Below, piece by piece: positions 34,661-48,755 of a stretch of 64,000 nucleotides of DNA (positions are counted from its first letter, which is position 1; each line of letters opens with the position of its first letter). This DNA is from Utricularia gibba (taxonomy: Eukaryota > Streptophyta > Magnoliopsida > Lamiales > Lentibulariaceae). Both the position numbers and the translations under genes were made by a program. The stretch is from assembly GCA_002189035.1 (NCBI GenBank), contig NEEC01000018.1:1116001-1180000 (forward strand), written 5' to 3'. The notes below the pieces were generated by a model. The model made no database searches, had not been told where the DNA came from, and was given only the letters and a program-made list of their open reading frames with translations.

Positions 34661-35523
34661 ATTTTAACATGTGTGCTGATCTTCTTCTCGCCATCTGATG
34701 AACACAGATAATCATGAAGCCATGAATGGGAGATTCCTTATACAACATCTCCAAACTGTAACAACTTACCTACGGGAAGAGATACTAGCTTCAAGATTCG
34801 CCAGGTTTGTATTATGGGACACCTTTGTCTTGTCAATTTCATCAGTATGACATGAGAGTCATAATTATTTAACATTTTAACCATCACAAACAAGAGAATC
34901 AGCACAATTGTGCTTAATACGCAAAGGAAAGGAACACTCCAGCAATAAAAGCTTCACACATGATACAGTTAAAAAAAAAAAAAAAAAAAAAACTCCATTA
35001 ACTGTTTTCCCCTCAGCGGTGGCCGGAGCCACACATTTCAGGCTTAGTACCAGTCTTCTAGAAAAAAGAAACACTAGCATGCCTGCGAAATTGTCAAAAT
35101 CCTTGCAATAAAACCTTTCTCAAGAAAATGGAACCAGGATATCTAACTACCCAAACTCAACTAGACAATCTTCAGATCTGCGTCGCCCATGAAACTCGAG
35201 CCGCAAGAGATTAGCGACATTTTTTTCCCGCAGCGGCAGACCCAGTTACCTTCCACGCCTCACTCCAGAACCCTACAAGAACCTCAGTTGCAGATTGCTA
35301 CATTATTAGACGCCCATCTTGGCAAGAGTTAGAAAACGAAAATTCTCATTTCGATTCCATGATTTTTTATAGAAAAAAACAAGGAAATTTAGCGAATAAT
35401 TTAGAGAGATTTGGCTAAAAAACTAGAAGAACATGCATTGCTTAAATTACTGAGGGAAAAGTACAAAAGGGATAAGAGGGAAACTAAGGTATCTACGGCG
35501 GAAGCACAGAATTCCAACTTGAA
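34661..35523. other. Spacer
   Basis: Moderately AT-rich, with a run of about 22 A's near 34969-34991. It may contain further unrecognisable N-terminal remains of the pseudogene and the 3' flank of the histone gene. Confidence 0.35.
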
Positions 35524-36659
<1,136 letters not shown>

Positions 36660-38087
36660 CTAGTACTCGGTAACCTGTTGCCTGAGTTCTTTGCGTAGAC
36701 GTCGAGAGAAAGGGCCGCAGGCGTCAACGCTGAGATCAAGCGCCGCCGCAAGGGCCACGAAGGCGGCCGCGTCCTCGGCGCAACTCACGTGTTGCACACC
36801 CACTTCAACCTCCGGCTTACTGGGCTTGCCGCAGCCGCCGACGGTCGAAGACATGACAAATCCTTTGTACAGTAGATGCCCCCACGATCCGGACCCAGAA
36901 GCTGAACCGAAATCCGAACTCGAGCCGGAACCCGAACAGGATCCGAGATCGAAGCTCCCGGTGGGGCTCGGGAGCAAACTTGGTCCGGTGGTGATGTCGA
37001 CGCTGAACTTCCCACCTGTTTTCGCGTCGATGGTGGAATTCGCCAGGGATAGAGTCTCTGTGCCTCCTCCATCGGGGATAAGATAAAACCGGTAACCGAG
37101 ACAGCTGCGGCCAATGCCGCGGCGTTCACGCCACGCCTCGAGCCGCGCCCATGGCTTCCAGGTGCCGTCGCCTGGCCGGAGAATGAGCCACGCCCCTGGA
37201 TTGGATTTCGTCACATAATCGGAGCCTTCGGAAGGCACAAACGGCGTTAGAATCGAGGCTGCGGCCACCGGAGAACCAGAGAGATCGTGGATAGTCAAGG
37301 ACCACCCTTTTCGCTCTTTCAGAGGCTTCTGTTGTTCATCGGCACTCGGCGAACGGAAACAGCTAGCCACCGAGGAAGTACTTGGCTCCGATGCCGAAGA
37401 CCTGGCATCAATCATGCCAATTTCTCGTGAGAATTAGAATTCGATTTCAATTTTGCGAAACATTCTCACTGGATTATTCAATTTACCTTGATCTCAAGCT
37501 CCATTCCCCAGAATTTCTGAAAGCGAACTTGCAACTGAAAACAGGCTGCTTCACATTACCATTGACCTGGAAAACCTGGGGGCTGCACTCAGGCTCGCCG
37601 TCGAATCGAAACACAAATCTTGGGTCTGCCTCAGCCCTAACAGTGAGGTGCAGCTTCGCCCCCGACCTCCCAAACCCCACCCACCCGTTCTGAACCACAG
37701 TCGCCTTGTTCACCCCACAATTCTCCACAACATTCTTCAAATCCAACCGCACAACAACGCGGCCGATAAGCTTCCCCTCCTGAAACCGCCACAACCCCAG
37801 CCACTCCCTCCGCTACAGATATCAATCTTCAAATCGGAACAAGCCTTTCTCGATTTCTCAATAAGCGTTTCCACCTCCACCTTGCTCAACGAGAAACACA
37901 CGTTAACCCTATTCTCCACCGCATCATCCCCCTCAGCGGCGGCGAGCTTCACGTTGCAGGTCTGCGAAGGCAGTCCCCGGAGTTTGAACCTACAGCAGTA
38001 TTCGGACGAAGAGAGACGCATCCGCACCTCCGGCAATGTCAGCGCCAAGTTCCCGACGAGTAACCGCACGAAGGGACAAGGATCCAT
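36660..38087 (-). CDS. DUF1005 family protein, one frame break in exon 1
   Basis: Plant-specific family of unknown function. Two exons: 38087-37487 and 37401-36660, ending at TAG, about 447 residues after correction. It starts with the family signature MDPCPFVRLLVGNLAL. Conserved blocks follow: DPRFVFRFDGEPECSPQVFQ, VNGNVKQPVFSCKFAFR, KGWSLTIHDLSGSPVAAAS, NPGAWLILRPGDGTWKPWAR, LEAWRERRG and CGKPSKPEVEVGVQHVSC. A Ser/Gly-rich low-complexity stretch precedes the last block. Around 37795-37798 the frame changes (DLKIDICSGGSGWG to WRFQEGKLIGRVV). One extra base in that CCCC run (GGGG in the sense strand) restores a continuous protein. Intron splicing cannot explain it, because the only GT-AG pair spans 37 bases and would create a stop. 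Sequence error is more likely than pseudogene, since the remaining 250 codons are intact. Confidence 0.85.
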
Positions 38088-39081
38088 CGTCGTGAAAAGC
38101 AAAACGCAGAATAACAAACATACAAAAAAAGAGGACCTTGAGTTTACGGCGGCGCGGAGTGTATGCTATATAACAGGTCGTTAGGGGCTGGGGCCCCACA
38201 GATGCGCTGGACAGCTGGACGTGAGAAGGTGCTTCCGGAAATGAGCTGGTTTACGATATTGTGCTTGTATAATAAATAAATAAATATAATAAAATGCCAG
38301 CTGGAGGAGATTGGTGCACCAAACGGACCATCAACGGAGCAATGAGCGCTGTTGGCCGGCCAACCCCAACCACAATCACCAGCCATAATATTGAATGAAA
38401 ATTCACGTATTTTAAAAATTAAAAACTAAATTAAAAGTATGTATCCAGTTGTCTCCAACCAAAGCACCCACTCACACCTCATTCATGTGTGTTTTTTCAA
38501 TTACAATATAATTGAAATTGGATGTTAATTTTTTATTTAGTTATAATCATCTAACATTTATATAGATTTATCTTCTCTTATCATGTACAAGTTCTTTTAA
38601 ATTGAGTACTTGAAATGGAAAATATCATGTAAGAAGAGAATGAATCGTTATATTTGAAATAGATGAATTTCAATGAAAATTTCAACTTCTAAGAAATGGG
38701 AGCGAAAATATCTGACCTAAAAAAGGGGTTTAAGATGAATCTAACATTAATTATTGATGCGGTATAAGGACAAAAAATTTTTAAAAAATTTTCCTATGTA
38801 TATAATTTTATTATATGATCAAAATTGAATGTTAAATATATTTTGGATATAAAATATCTCAAATAAATGATAATATTTATATCGAATATGTTTAATTTCT
38901 ATAGTTTGATGCATCGTACAAAAATTAATCTCTAATGTTTTTTTATCTTTAATATTGGATATAAAAAATCTCTATCTGAAAATAGGATATATTTATCTTA
39001 TAAAATTAAAATTATGATCACCGCCGGCCACACCTGTCCTCGTTTAGTAATGGAGCATCATCCCTTCCCTTTTGGTGACGT
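38088..39081. other. Spacer
   Basis: 5' flank of the DUF1005 gene, then AT-rich sequence from about 38390. No recognisable feature. Confidence 0.4.
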
Positions 39082-39430
39082 ATGACGGATGGATGCTCTT
39101 CAGATATTTATAAGGTGATGGTTCCTCCAGAAACAGCTGCCAGTGCTATTCTGTATACGCGATCGCTTTTGATTTCCGGGGATGCTTTCCTAACCTTTCT
39201 GCTACGCCATCCTCAGCAGAATCGATGCTGTTCGCCAGCCCGCTCTCTTTCGTTCGTCAACTCGTGGACCAGCAACTCTTCGCCACGTTTGCTGCTTTCC
39301 AGCTGCAAGATGCCTCTGCGCTTCAGCGTCATGTAAAAGTTGTGTAGCTCACACACTTGGAATTTTATAAATCTTTTGGTTGATACTATTGGTGGAATAT
39401 GCGGATGAACAACACAAAGAATCAAGGCAA
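39082..39430. other. Unrecognised GC-richer segment beside the Mutator element
   Basis: Contains an 84-codon plus-strand frame (39082-39336), a 40-codon frame beginning at about 39221, and a 70-codon minus-strand frame. A TATTTATAAG box lies near 39104. No family is recognised. It could be a gene fragment cut off by the insertion about 100 bases downstream. Confidence 0.2.
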
Positions 39431-39513
39431 AATGGTGTAAGAATAAGGAATAAATCTAGAAGTATTCTTTTTGTTTCTTCCTAAAGTTATTAAGATAGTT
39501 ATAAGGATTGATA

Positions 39514-39523
39514 ATCTTTTATG
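39514..39523 (+). repeat. Left target-site duplication of the MULE
   Basis: ATCTTTTATG, identical to 44106-44115 beyond the right end. Confidence 0.9.
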
Positions 39524-42500
39524 GGGAAAATTTCATTAAAGCCATTAAACATAACACACGTTTTCAATTTTGTAATTGAATTTTTTTTGTTTCATTAAAA
39601 CCATTAAATATATATGAATCGTTTCAATTTTAACTGATACATAAAAATCGATTTTTTATATCATTAGATCAGCAATAAGACCAGTTTAAATACAGTATAC
39701 CCGATTTAGTAATAAATTTACATTAAGGCCCTTAAACATATGTCTGATTTTCATTAGTGCCACCAAAGTTATTTTATTTCATTAAAACCAATTAATCATT
39801 TTACTAATGCCATTAAAATATCAAAATTGATTAATTTTTTTACAAAATCAGAAAAGTTCAACTTTTTAAAAATATAATAACATGTTTTTCTTTTTATTTT
39901 TACCACCTGATACTTGAATTATAAGCTCAAAATTTTAAAAAATAACATAAAACATTGGATATGTCTAAAATTATTTTTTATATTAAGCATTATATTAAAT
40001 ATTTTCCCAATGCAACAAAATATATCATTCAAATACCTTGAAATAAGAGTATGAGCAATCAAATAAAAAACATACATATGGCAATATAATTACCATTGTT
40101 ACAAAAGTTAGTAAACAACATAAGCAATATTACAATCATATGTTTCATTACTATCATCTTTGGCATGAAAAACATTCATTGAATTTTTCAAGTTTGAAAG
40201 GGTGATGAAATTTTGACCTCTTTTGATAATGATAGATGCATTAACAGGTGCCATAGTTTGTGATATCTACAAAAAAAATAATTGGTTATGGAAAAACTTG
40301 AATTAGCATTAACATCAATAATTGTTACAAACCTGAAATATTGTTGTGGTTGAAGAGGTTCACTTCTTTTTATTATGTACCGGTTGTAGCTTGGTCTGTA
40401 AAAAATGCAACAAAAAAGTACTATAATCAATAATACTCATTCATTCAACATTATTTACTAAAGACAACTCAAATATAATTATGGTGATGATAGAATATTT
40501 TCATCTTTATTTTAAAATCAAATGTTTCAGTTCTACAGAATCTTTGAAAGTATAAAAAATGGAGAGAAAAAAAACTTAATGTAGATCACAAGTGTACATT
40601 AAACTCTGATATATTCTTTCAATTACTATTACACTTTAAATCTTTCAAGAAAATTTAACAGCAATCAAATATAAATCTCACTTTGATATTTTACCTTTAA
40701 ATTCTTCATTGTATAAACACCAATCTATACCTTTTCATGATGACTTCTATTTCCTTCATTTTGAACCATGCCTCCACCTCTTCCCCGTGTACTCAGCATT
40801 TTGCATGGTCGTTTTACCTAATTATCAATATATATAATAAAATATATGTAAATACACGTATAAACAATATAGATTTGATTTGTTTTCACTGTTGCACTTG
40901 GAATAACTTCAGACCCACTTTTAGTAATGATAAGAGGTTGTTGTCAAGAGTTATTCACACAATTGTTGGCCTAAAAAATCATAATATGACAAACATATTC
41001 AGATTTTAATGAAAATTTAGTTAAATTCGAAATTTACCATCACCTGAATTTCTTGTGTAAAAGCACTTGGGATAATTTCCCTTGCGATGTGACTTGAATC
41101 AGCAACTATTAATTGAGACTTTGTTTTGTAACCTGAGATCTAATCACACAAAAAGGTTTATTACAAATATGATTGAGTAAAATTGATAAAAAAAATATTA
41201 TAAAACAATAGAATTTAATAAACATCTGATTAGCTCTTTTTTGAACACTTTCAGCTAGCTTTGTACCTGTATATTTGCAAGTCTTGCATTATGACCACAT
41301 TGTTTGCATATGCTACACTGATTATTCATCCTAATCATACCAACAAGTCTATTGGTATTCTTATGTGCATGCGATGACTCATTTAGTTGCCTTTTTCACA
41401 ATTTTTTGGGACAACCTACCTTCCTCTCATATTTGGGTGGGATTGGGGAAGGAATATCAACTTTTGGCCAGAAAACTGAACTTGTTATTCCGATCACAGC
41501 AAGTGTATAGCAACGGATATAAGTTTCAACAGTATAACACTCATGAATATAGTTTTTAGGTTTTTCTTTCCTTGCCCACATTACAACAACAGCATGCTTA
41601 CATGGGATTCCCCTAAGTTCCCATTTTCTACAGCTACAAATTTTGGCTTCCATATCAACTGTGTGTTGCTCATATGGTCCCATTACTTGGTAATTATTTC
41701 TATCTGATTTCATGACAATCATGTCTCTTGCTTCCTCTATAATGTTATCAAACATTTTCCTTATCCTTGGACAAATTACATCCGTCCATTTTTTAGAAGC
41801 ATTCAAATTTGCATCAACTCTTACCATTAAATAATTTGTAATTCCTTCTAATAAACCAATAATGGCTTTTTTTCTAATTTCAAGGATTGCACTGTTGAAA
41901 CATTCACAAGCATTATTAAGTAGAGCATCACATTTATTCCTTGTTATGAAAAATGCTCTACTTCATTGTTGCGGATGTCTCTTTAACAACCACTTATATG
42001 CCTCTAAATCCGTAGCTTTAATTTCTTCCATATGAGCTTGAAAAACGTCTCTTTTCGTGGCTTTAGCTGCTGCCCATAACAAATTTTTCAATTTGATACC
42101 ACCATGTCCAGCTAATTTCATGTTACTATGCAAATGACGCACACAAAATCTATTTTCCACATCAAGCAGTAGATCATCAAATGCTTCTAGCAAACCCTTC
42201 TACTTATCAGAAATAAATGTCCATTTCTTCTTATCAACAATTTCCAAATCCTCCTTCAAAAGTCTTAGAAATTCTTTCTATGTGTATGCATTTTTAATTT
42301 CAACAATTGAATATGCAATGGGAAATATTCCATTATTAGCATTTATCCCTACAGCTGTGAGTAATTGATCATTAAAACCTCCTTTCAAAAAACATCCATC
42401 GACTCCAACTACATTCCTATACCCTACCTTGAAATAATCTCTCAAAGCTACCAAACAAATATACAAACTAACGAATTTTTGATCATCTGGTTTTTTTATC

Positions 42501-44105
42501 ATCAGAGACTTTTAGATGCATGGTTGAACCTGGATTTGTTCTTCGTAACTCTGCACAGTAACTTCAAATTAAGTTCCACTGCTCTGCTTCAAATTTATGC
42601 AATATTTCCATTGACTTCTTACGTGTCCTAAAAGCCTTAGACTTGGAAATATCTGTTCGAAGTACCTTGATCATGTGTGCCCTAAATTCTTTTAATCCAA
42701 TTTTTTGATTTTCTATAATTTTATGAATGAATTTTTTCACAAGATAAGTACTTCTTAATCCCAAATTTTCTTTAGTTCTTGAACATCCATGATGATCATA
42801 ATTGTAACTTTTAACTGTCCAACCTTTGTCATTCTTTTTCTTGGACATGTGAATGTGTCATCCACATCCTAATATTCTACATTTAGCTATAACTCTTGAT
42901 TTATCAGTTCTAAATACTAAGTCTTTTCCACGTAAAATTCCATGTGTCTGAATTGCATATTTTGCTTCTTCACGATTACTAAATACCAATCCCTTTACTA
43001 AGTTTGGATCATCAGCATCACTCTTGGGATTATAAAGTGTATTCTTACTAATTTCATCATCACTTGATCCATTACTAATCACAAAATCATCTCTAGATTC
43101 AGCTACATTCATATCTACCTCCATGTTCAAGTTATCATGTGCAAGTTTTGCAGCAATGGTCCCATCATGTCCATCAAACTCAATATTGTGATTACCGTAG
43201 TTAGAAAACAGCTCTTTATTCTTCTGAAACTCATACATCTCGTCAGTCCAAAATTCTATATCACTATACTCTGAGTCAACATCAGCATTTACCTCATCAT
43301 ATATATTTTCATTTGCAATAATATTTGCATCTAAATCTGTCCACATTTGCTGAAAAACAACATCAACTTCTGCATTTTCTATCAAGTTGGAGATATCATT
43401 TGAGAAATCATTTAGTAATCTCTCATTCACAAATTTACCAACTTCATCCACGACTTCACATTCATCTACTATATTAATAAAAATTTCAACTGGTTCCAAT
43501 TCAAGTAGGCGTTGTTGTACATATTTGTAATCATCATCAACCAACAAATTATACAAAATTTCACTCACGTCTACTCATTTCATGAAAACTCTAATTTTTC
43601 CAGAAATCCCCAAATCTGAAACCAACCTAGCAAGCATAGTATATGTAAACTCAAAAACATCAGACAATCCCACCAAATGTTGACTTCCATTAACATAAAA
43701 ATTCGATTGAAGATCTACTTTACCATCAACATGAAGTTTGAACATAAAAGCCTCGCTTTCAGTGGCTAATAACATACCCATTTCCTTCATTGAAGTCCCT
43801 TGTCTCTTGCATTTTGATTCCTCGGCATTCTCAGTGCAACACTTCTTCATAGTTAAATGAAAAAAAAATATTGTGCAAAAGCAATTAAATGAGTGGTAAA
43901 AAAAAACGAAAAGTATTATTTATTTTTAAATAATAAATTGAGTTCTATATTGATTAAATCGATCAAACCGCCGGTTTTGACAAATCGAATAAACCGATTT
44001 TTTTATTATAATTAATAATGAAACGGTTCATATATATTTAATAGTTTTAGTGAAATAAAAAAAATTCGATGGCAAAACTGAAAAAGTGTGTTATAAAATT
44101 TTCCC
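39524..44105 (-). mobile_element. Complete Mutator-like element (MULE), 4.58 kb
   Basis: Ends read GGGAAAATTT (left) and AAAATTTTCCC (right). Imperfect terminal inverted repeats cover about 39524-39626 and 44019-44105, sharing for example an ATTAAATATATATGAA block. The element is flanked on both sides by the same 10-base word ATCTTTTATG (39514-39523 and 44106-44115), a target duplication of the length expected for MULEs. Inside, on the minus strand, lies a MuDR-type transposase pseudogene. The 39.6-41.2 kb part is AT-rich and non-coding. Confidence 0.92.
41275..43850 (-). pseudogene. MuDR-type transposase, inactivated
   Basis: Would catalyse cut-and-paste movement of the element. Domains in order on the minus strand: an N-terminal region (43850-43580), the MuDR DNA-binding region (FSNREEAKYAIQTHGILRGK, near 42990-42900), the DDE-type core beginning VVGVDGCFLKGGFNDQLLTA near 42410, a SWIM zinc finger (CSCRKWELRGIPCKHAVVV, near 41640-41580), and a degenerate zinc knuckle (CSICKQCGHNARL, near 41320-41280, last Cys replaced). 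The reading frame is nearly continuous but is interrupted by stops at 43575-43577, 42858-42860, 42564-42566, 42278-42280, 42200-42202, 41963-41965 and 41396-41398. There is one frame change in an A-run near 42500. It cannot encode a working enzyme as it stands. Confidence 0.9.
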
Positions 44106-44115
44106 ATCTTTTATG
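44106..44115 (+). repeat. Right target-site duplication of the MULE
   Basis: ATCTTTTATG, identical to 39514-39523 beyond the left end. Confidence 0.9.
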
Positions 44116-46139
44116 TTGGAAATGATTATATTGAAGAAGAGTTTGGTATCCCATATTACTAATATAGTTAAAGAGGAATTCAAATAATTTATATAGAATA
44201 TTAACTTATTAATCTTGATTTTCGGAGAGTCTTGAAATCCAAAAATACTATACACAGAGGGTGGGGGGTGCAACCTGACCCGAAAAGAATTTGGCATGTA
44301 TGTGCGAACTAAGCCTTTATTTTGTCTCAAACCCATTAGGGTGAGACATATATATTTGATTGATTTCTAAGATTGATAGAAGTTTTCGAAAAATCTCTTG
44401 AATCCTATGAAATCAAGATATTATTTAAGACATTAATTTACGTGCTTGAGGTTTAATCTTTTCTTTTCTTAATGTTCAATTTTCAAAACCTTATGTAATA
44501 CTATAAAGCAGTTACACTTTCTTATCAATAAATAAACTAATTACATACAACCAACTAACTTTCAAAAACATAATGTCCACTCCAAACTATATTCAATGCT
44601 TTCTGGTTTATCAGCCAACAATTGTTTATTTCATTTAGATTGCTGCTATTTATAGGGGCAATGCCTCATATCCATCCATGTCAGCACAGAGAGCCATTAG
44701 ATTTGCAGGTTGCAGTTGAGTGTCATTAGAGCTATTATTGTTCGGACTTGTGCTAGTTGCCCTTGCTAATTCTCATCTTCACCTCCTTTTGCCCAAATCT
44801 CCTTTTGTTCACCTTCTTGTGTGTGATTAGGTCAGTTGGACCAGCAATGTGAGTTTCAACTTGGTGACACCAGTGTGCCTCATGTTGATTTCTTATGAGT
44901 TAATTCTTGCAAATCTACTCAGACATGAAATGGCTTTAGACATTGTTAGAATAACCTGCATGTAGAGAAGATGATGTGGATTTGGAAACAATGAAGGGAA
45001 ACTTACAAAACTACCACCACATACAAGTCCCATGTCCAAACAAGAGTGGTTTGTTTAACATTTATGTAAATGTTTTGTTGATATCAATTAAATAAAATGA
45101 ATTTAATTTATTCAGATTTAAATAAATGTTTTTAAGTAACATTTAGTTATTGAGATTAGAATTTAAATTACGTAATTATATATAAAATAAAAGAGTGTAA
45201 TTTTAAATAAACTCATGTATATAGAATTATAAACAAACTTATGTAATTCTGAATTTAATTAAATCTATGAACTAAATATTTTATAATTTATAATTTTATT
45301 TTAAACTTATGTAAGTTATTGACCAAGCATTACCTAATACTAACCTGCAAATCCAACGACTATCTGTCCCTATATCTAAGGAATAGGAGATGTTGCATCT
45401 ATACTGTAATTGAATATAACATTACCATGTTTTTAATATTAGCCAAAGTATTTGTTTAATAGTCTTTAAGTAGTTATAAGCCATGCAAACAAAACAATAT
45501 GATAAATTCACATTAAATCTTTACTCTTGCATCTATAATTAGATTAAATGTAAATGAAACTATAGTAATATTACGATAAGTCTATAGTGAATTCACCCTT
45601 AGGTTGCTCATGGTTTATTAAAATATGATTAATTTTAAAATTATATAAATAGAATTAGTTTGAGATTGTAAAATTATTTTATGAGATATCATACAATTTT
45701 AATAAAATAAAGGTATATAGCAATGTCAAAATATACAAATATTTTATAATTTAATATTATGATATAAATATATTTTTAGAATAAATAAAAATTAAATAGC
45801 ATAATTTTCTAATTAATTTCTTATTTAATCATCAAAATATAGATTTAAAAAAATTTAATAATTTATAAAATTATTCATAGAATTCAAATTTTTAATTTTA
45901 TTACATAACATTAAAAGTTAGAATTTTAAAAAGTTACACAAAATCACTTCAAACATTATTGCAACAAAAACAGGCCCTTAATAAATTGTAAAATTCGGAT
46001 TGAAGGGATTAACTCGTACGGATTCACTTTTAAATCGTCACTTCTACTTTTGCAACGGGCGATTTTGAATTAGAAAATGAAAGCGTGAGGCGCGGCTATC
46101 GCGATTCTAACGTTTAGGTACGGAACTAGAGGCGCCATT
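44116..46139. other. AT-rich spacer
   Basis: About 44580-45010 is less AT-rich and contains a TATTTATAGG box, so it could be the relic of another transposon, but no ends or frames are recognisable. The remainder is AT-rich with nothing visible until about 46010. Confidence 0.35.
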
Positions 46140-46150
46140 CCAACGGTCAT
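46140..46150 (+). promoter_or_regulatory. Mitosis-specific activator (MSA) element
   Basis: The 11 bases match the plant MSA consensus YCYAACGGYYA at every position, 91 bases upstream of the next ATG. Further AACGG cores lie at about 46054-46058 and, inverted, at 46194-46198. MSA elements bind three-repeat MYB (MYB3R) factors and drive G2/M expression. Confidence 0.55.
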
Positions 46151-46240
46151 ATTTTGAGTTCGAATAAAAAGCCTGTCTGTTACTGTGATTAGCCGTTGCC
46201 CTAATACTCACCACTCGAGTTCACAGGCTTCTACTTCTCA

Positions 46241-48755
46241 ATGGCATCCCATTCTACGAGAGCGCTGTTTTCATCTCCTCCCGCGTCACCGGAAAGCAAA
46301 TCTTCGAGGTGGAGAAGCTTCGTCGCAGAGAATCGGGCTTTTGGTACGCTGTGGTTTTCCATGATTCTGGAATTCTTTTCTTGATTTTGGTGTAAGTTTA
46401 TTGATGGGTTTTATTTGGCAGTTGCTGAAAGGCGTTCGGTAGATAGTGGTTCTGCCATTTCTGCTGCGTCTTGCGCTAGGAATTATGATGAAAAGGAGAA
46501 TGGTGAGAGGAATAACTGTACGAGAGTCTGGAAAATGGACTCTCCTTCGAAAAACTGTAAAAATTTCATGTCGCCCACCATTTCGGCGGCGTCTAAGTTC
46601 ACTTCATCACCTCGGAAGAAAGTGTTTGCTGAGAGGAATGATCCGATTCGGGCCTCCTCGACGTTGTCTGATGGAAAAGTTGCGTTTTTCTCTTCGAAAT
46701 CTCAGTATTTGGATCAGAAATCTGGATCAGGAGGCCTTCGTAACTCCCATAGTGAATGCTCTCTAGATTCCCTTACAGGGGAAAAGAAGAAGCCTCCAAA
46801 AAAGGTGTTGTCTACAGATCGCTCTTCAGATTCTGACTCAGAAACCGCTGATCACAACACTTCGAAACCGGAATTGAGTTTCAGTCCCAGTTACTGCTGT
46901 TCAGTTGCTGCTTCTAGTATAGCTCCTCTAGATGCTGATCCATCATTGCAGCCATATGATCCAAAAACGAATTACTTGTCTCCACGGCCACAGTTTCTCT
47001 ACTACAGGCCTAAACCCAGAACTGACATTCTTCTGAACAGAGAAAAGGGACTTCATCCTGAGTTTGAAGGTAGCCTTATGGCAGATATGATGTCCGAGAG
47101 CTTTTCAGAGGCTTCAGGATCAGGTGAATCTCATGCCGACGACAAGGATGAGTTTCCAGTCATAACTTCATATGACATGGTAATAGGAACGGAAGAGCTA
47201 GAGTTTTACCCCCTGTTTCAGAAAACTGTTGCACTAATGCTGAATCTGCATCTGGAGAGGAGGCTACTGCTTCCGAAATAAAGGAAAGAGATTTATGGGA
47301 AGAAGAGGATGAACCCGAAGCTCATGATTCTCAAGCTTTTGAGCCGTTGGCCCTCAGAGAAACTCCAAAAAATGCAGAACCTGATGCAAGGTCTGATAAG
47401 AAAACTAAGAAGAAGTATTGGGGGTTCTCAAGATTAATGTGCTTTAGCATGTTCCTTACCTTGTTTCTAGCATGCACCACAATTTGCTTCATTCATTCTC
47501 CTTCATTGGAGAAAGTTGTCCCTGAAGACTTCACCTTGTCCAATGTTAGAGCTCTCTGTCAGGAATCCTTGGTCGCTGCTGAAAAGGAGTTCCGTCGTTT
47601 AGGCAAGCATGCAAATCAACTTTCTCTTAGTTTAGTATCATACGTTTTTCAGCTGGTTGATGAGCTTGGAAAGGGTGGAAAACGAGTCCAGATTCAATAT
47701 ATGAACATTTCAGACTTGCAAAAGGTCACTTGGAATCAAGAAAACTTGAACAATATCGACTTCAAAGTAGAGGCCAATACTGAAGCACTTGATGAGGCAA
47801 AATGGCACGAAGAAACTGATTTGGAAGAGAATTTTGATCTACATGAATTCATGCTTGAATCTTTAGTAGAAGCTATACCCGATGTTGAGGATGAACTGGA
47901 AATAGTAGGACTGGCACAGAACCTTGAGAAGGAATATGTTGAGGAAGCCTTGAACGGTGATGAACTGCAGATTATGCTAGAAACTGAAGTAGTTACTCCA
48001 AATCTACTGCCCTCAATTCCTGAGTGGGAGGAGCCTAAACATTACCAAGAAAGTAAACATGAAGATGAAAGTGAAACTGTCGAAAAGAAAACTGAAGAAT
48101 CCTCTGATGAGGTGCAGAACAAGGAAATTTCTTTGTATCATTTGGTTCATGAAAACACTAATGAAGCTGCAAGTGAAGATGGTCAGTCCTCTCAAACTCT
48201 TGAGGGCTATCGTGTCACTGGGGTTTCGGGAGATATTACGACTTCGCCGGACCCTGAGTTGTTGTCTCCTCTGCAACACAACTACCGTGCCATGGAAGTC
48301 ACTCTCATCATCTTCGCAGCAGCATCTCTAATGGGAATCTCATTTTTTATCCATCAACGCAAGAGAGGCCCCAGTTCTGAACATTTTCATGAGAGAACAG
48401 GCCCCTCTGAAACGAGTAGCAGCTTTGAAAACTCATCCTCTGGTTTCAAGAATGACACAGGAAATGAAGCTGGAAGCTGGGAGAGAAGAGCAAATGAACA
48501 CATGAGAAGGGATTCATCATCAGGATTTTCATCTGACTCACACTCCTACGGCAGCTTCACTACTTTTGAGAGGATCCCTATAAAGAGTGTAAGCACATCT
48601 TGCTTATGAATTCTTCATATTTTCAGCATAAACATATCATCTGTTCATGGATGACGCAATCCACCCTACCTCATTACTTTCAGGTCAATGGAGAGGAAAA
48701 AATCCTAACCCCAGTACGTCGCTCTAGCAGAATCAGAACGCAGTTAACACAGTAG
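46241..48755 (+). CDS. Unrecognised Ser-rich protein with two membrane helices, one frame break
   Basis: Three exons: 46241-46343, 46422-48588, 48684-48755, about 780 residues after one correction. The N-terminal part is Ser/Lys-rich with a conserved-looking FMSPTISAASKF...SPRKKVFAERND block. Two hydrophobic helices follow, MCFSMFLTLFLACTTICFI (residues about 400-418) and VTLIIFAAASLMGISFFI (about 685-702), separated by a very acidic stretch. The C-terminus after the last intron is basic: TPVRRSSRIRTQ. At 47209-47213 the frame changes (EELEFYP then PVSENCCTNAES). One more C in the CCCCC run joins the halves. The large open frames on both sides argue for one gene. I know similar plant proteins only as uncharacterised membrane proteins. 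Its promoter has an MSA element, suggesting a role in or around mitosis, which is inference. Confidence 0.7.

Noticed and set aside
37768-37804. Mini-intron explanation for the DUF1005 frame break
   Set aside because: The GT...AG pair is only 37 bases apart and splicing it would create an immediate TGA. A missing base is simpler.
44580-45010. Possible LTR relic in the spacer right of the Mutator element
   Set aside because: Only composition and a TATA-like box support it. No terminal motifs, partner LTR or coding remains.
47179-47220. Mini-intron explanation for the membrane-protein frame break (good-looking ...TTTCAG acceptor)
   Set aside because: The nearest GT donor gives 42 bases, too short for a plant intron, and a multiple of three, so it would not repair the frame.
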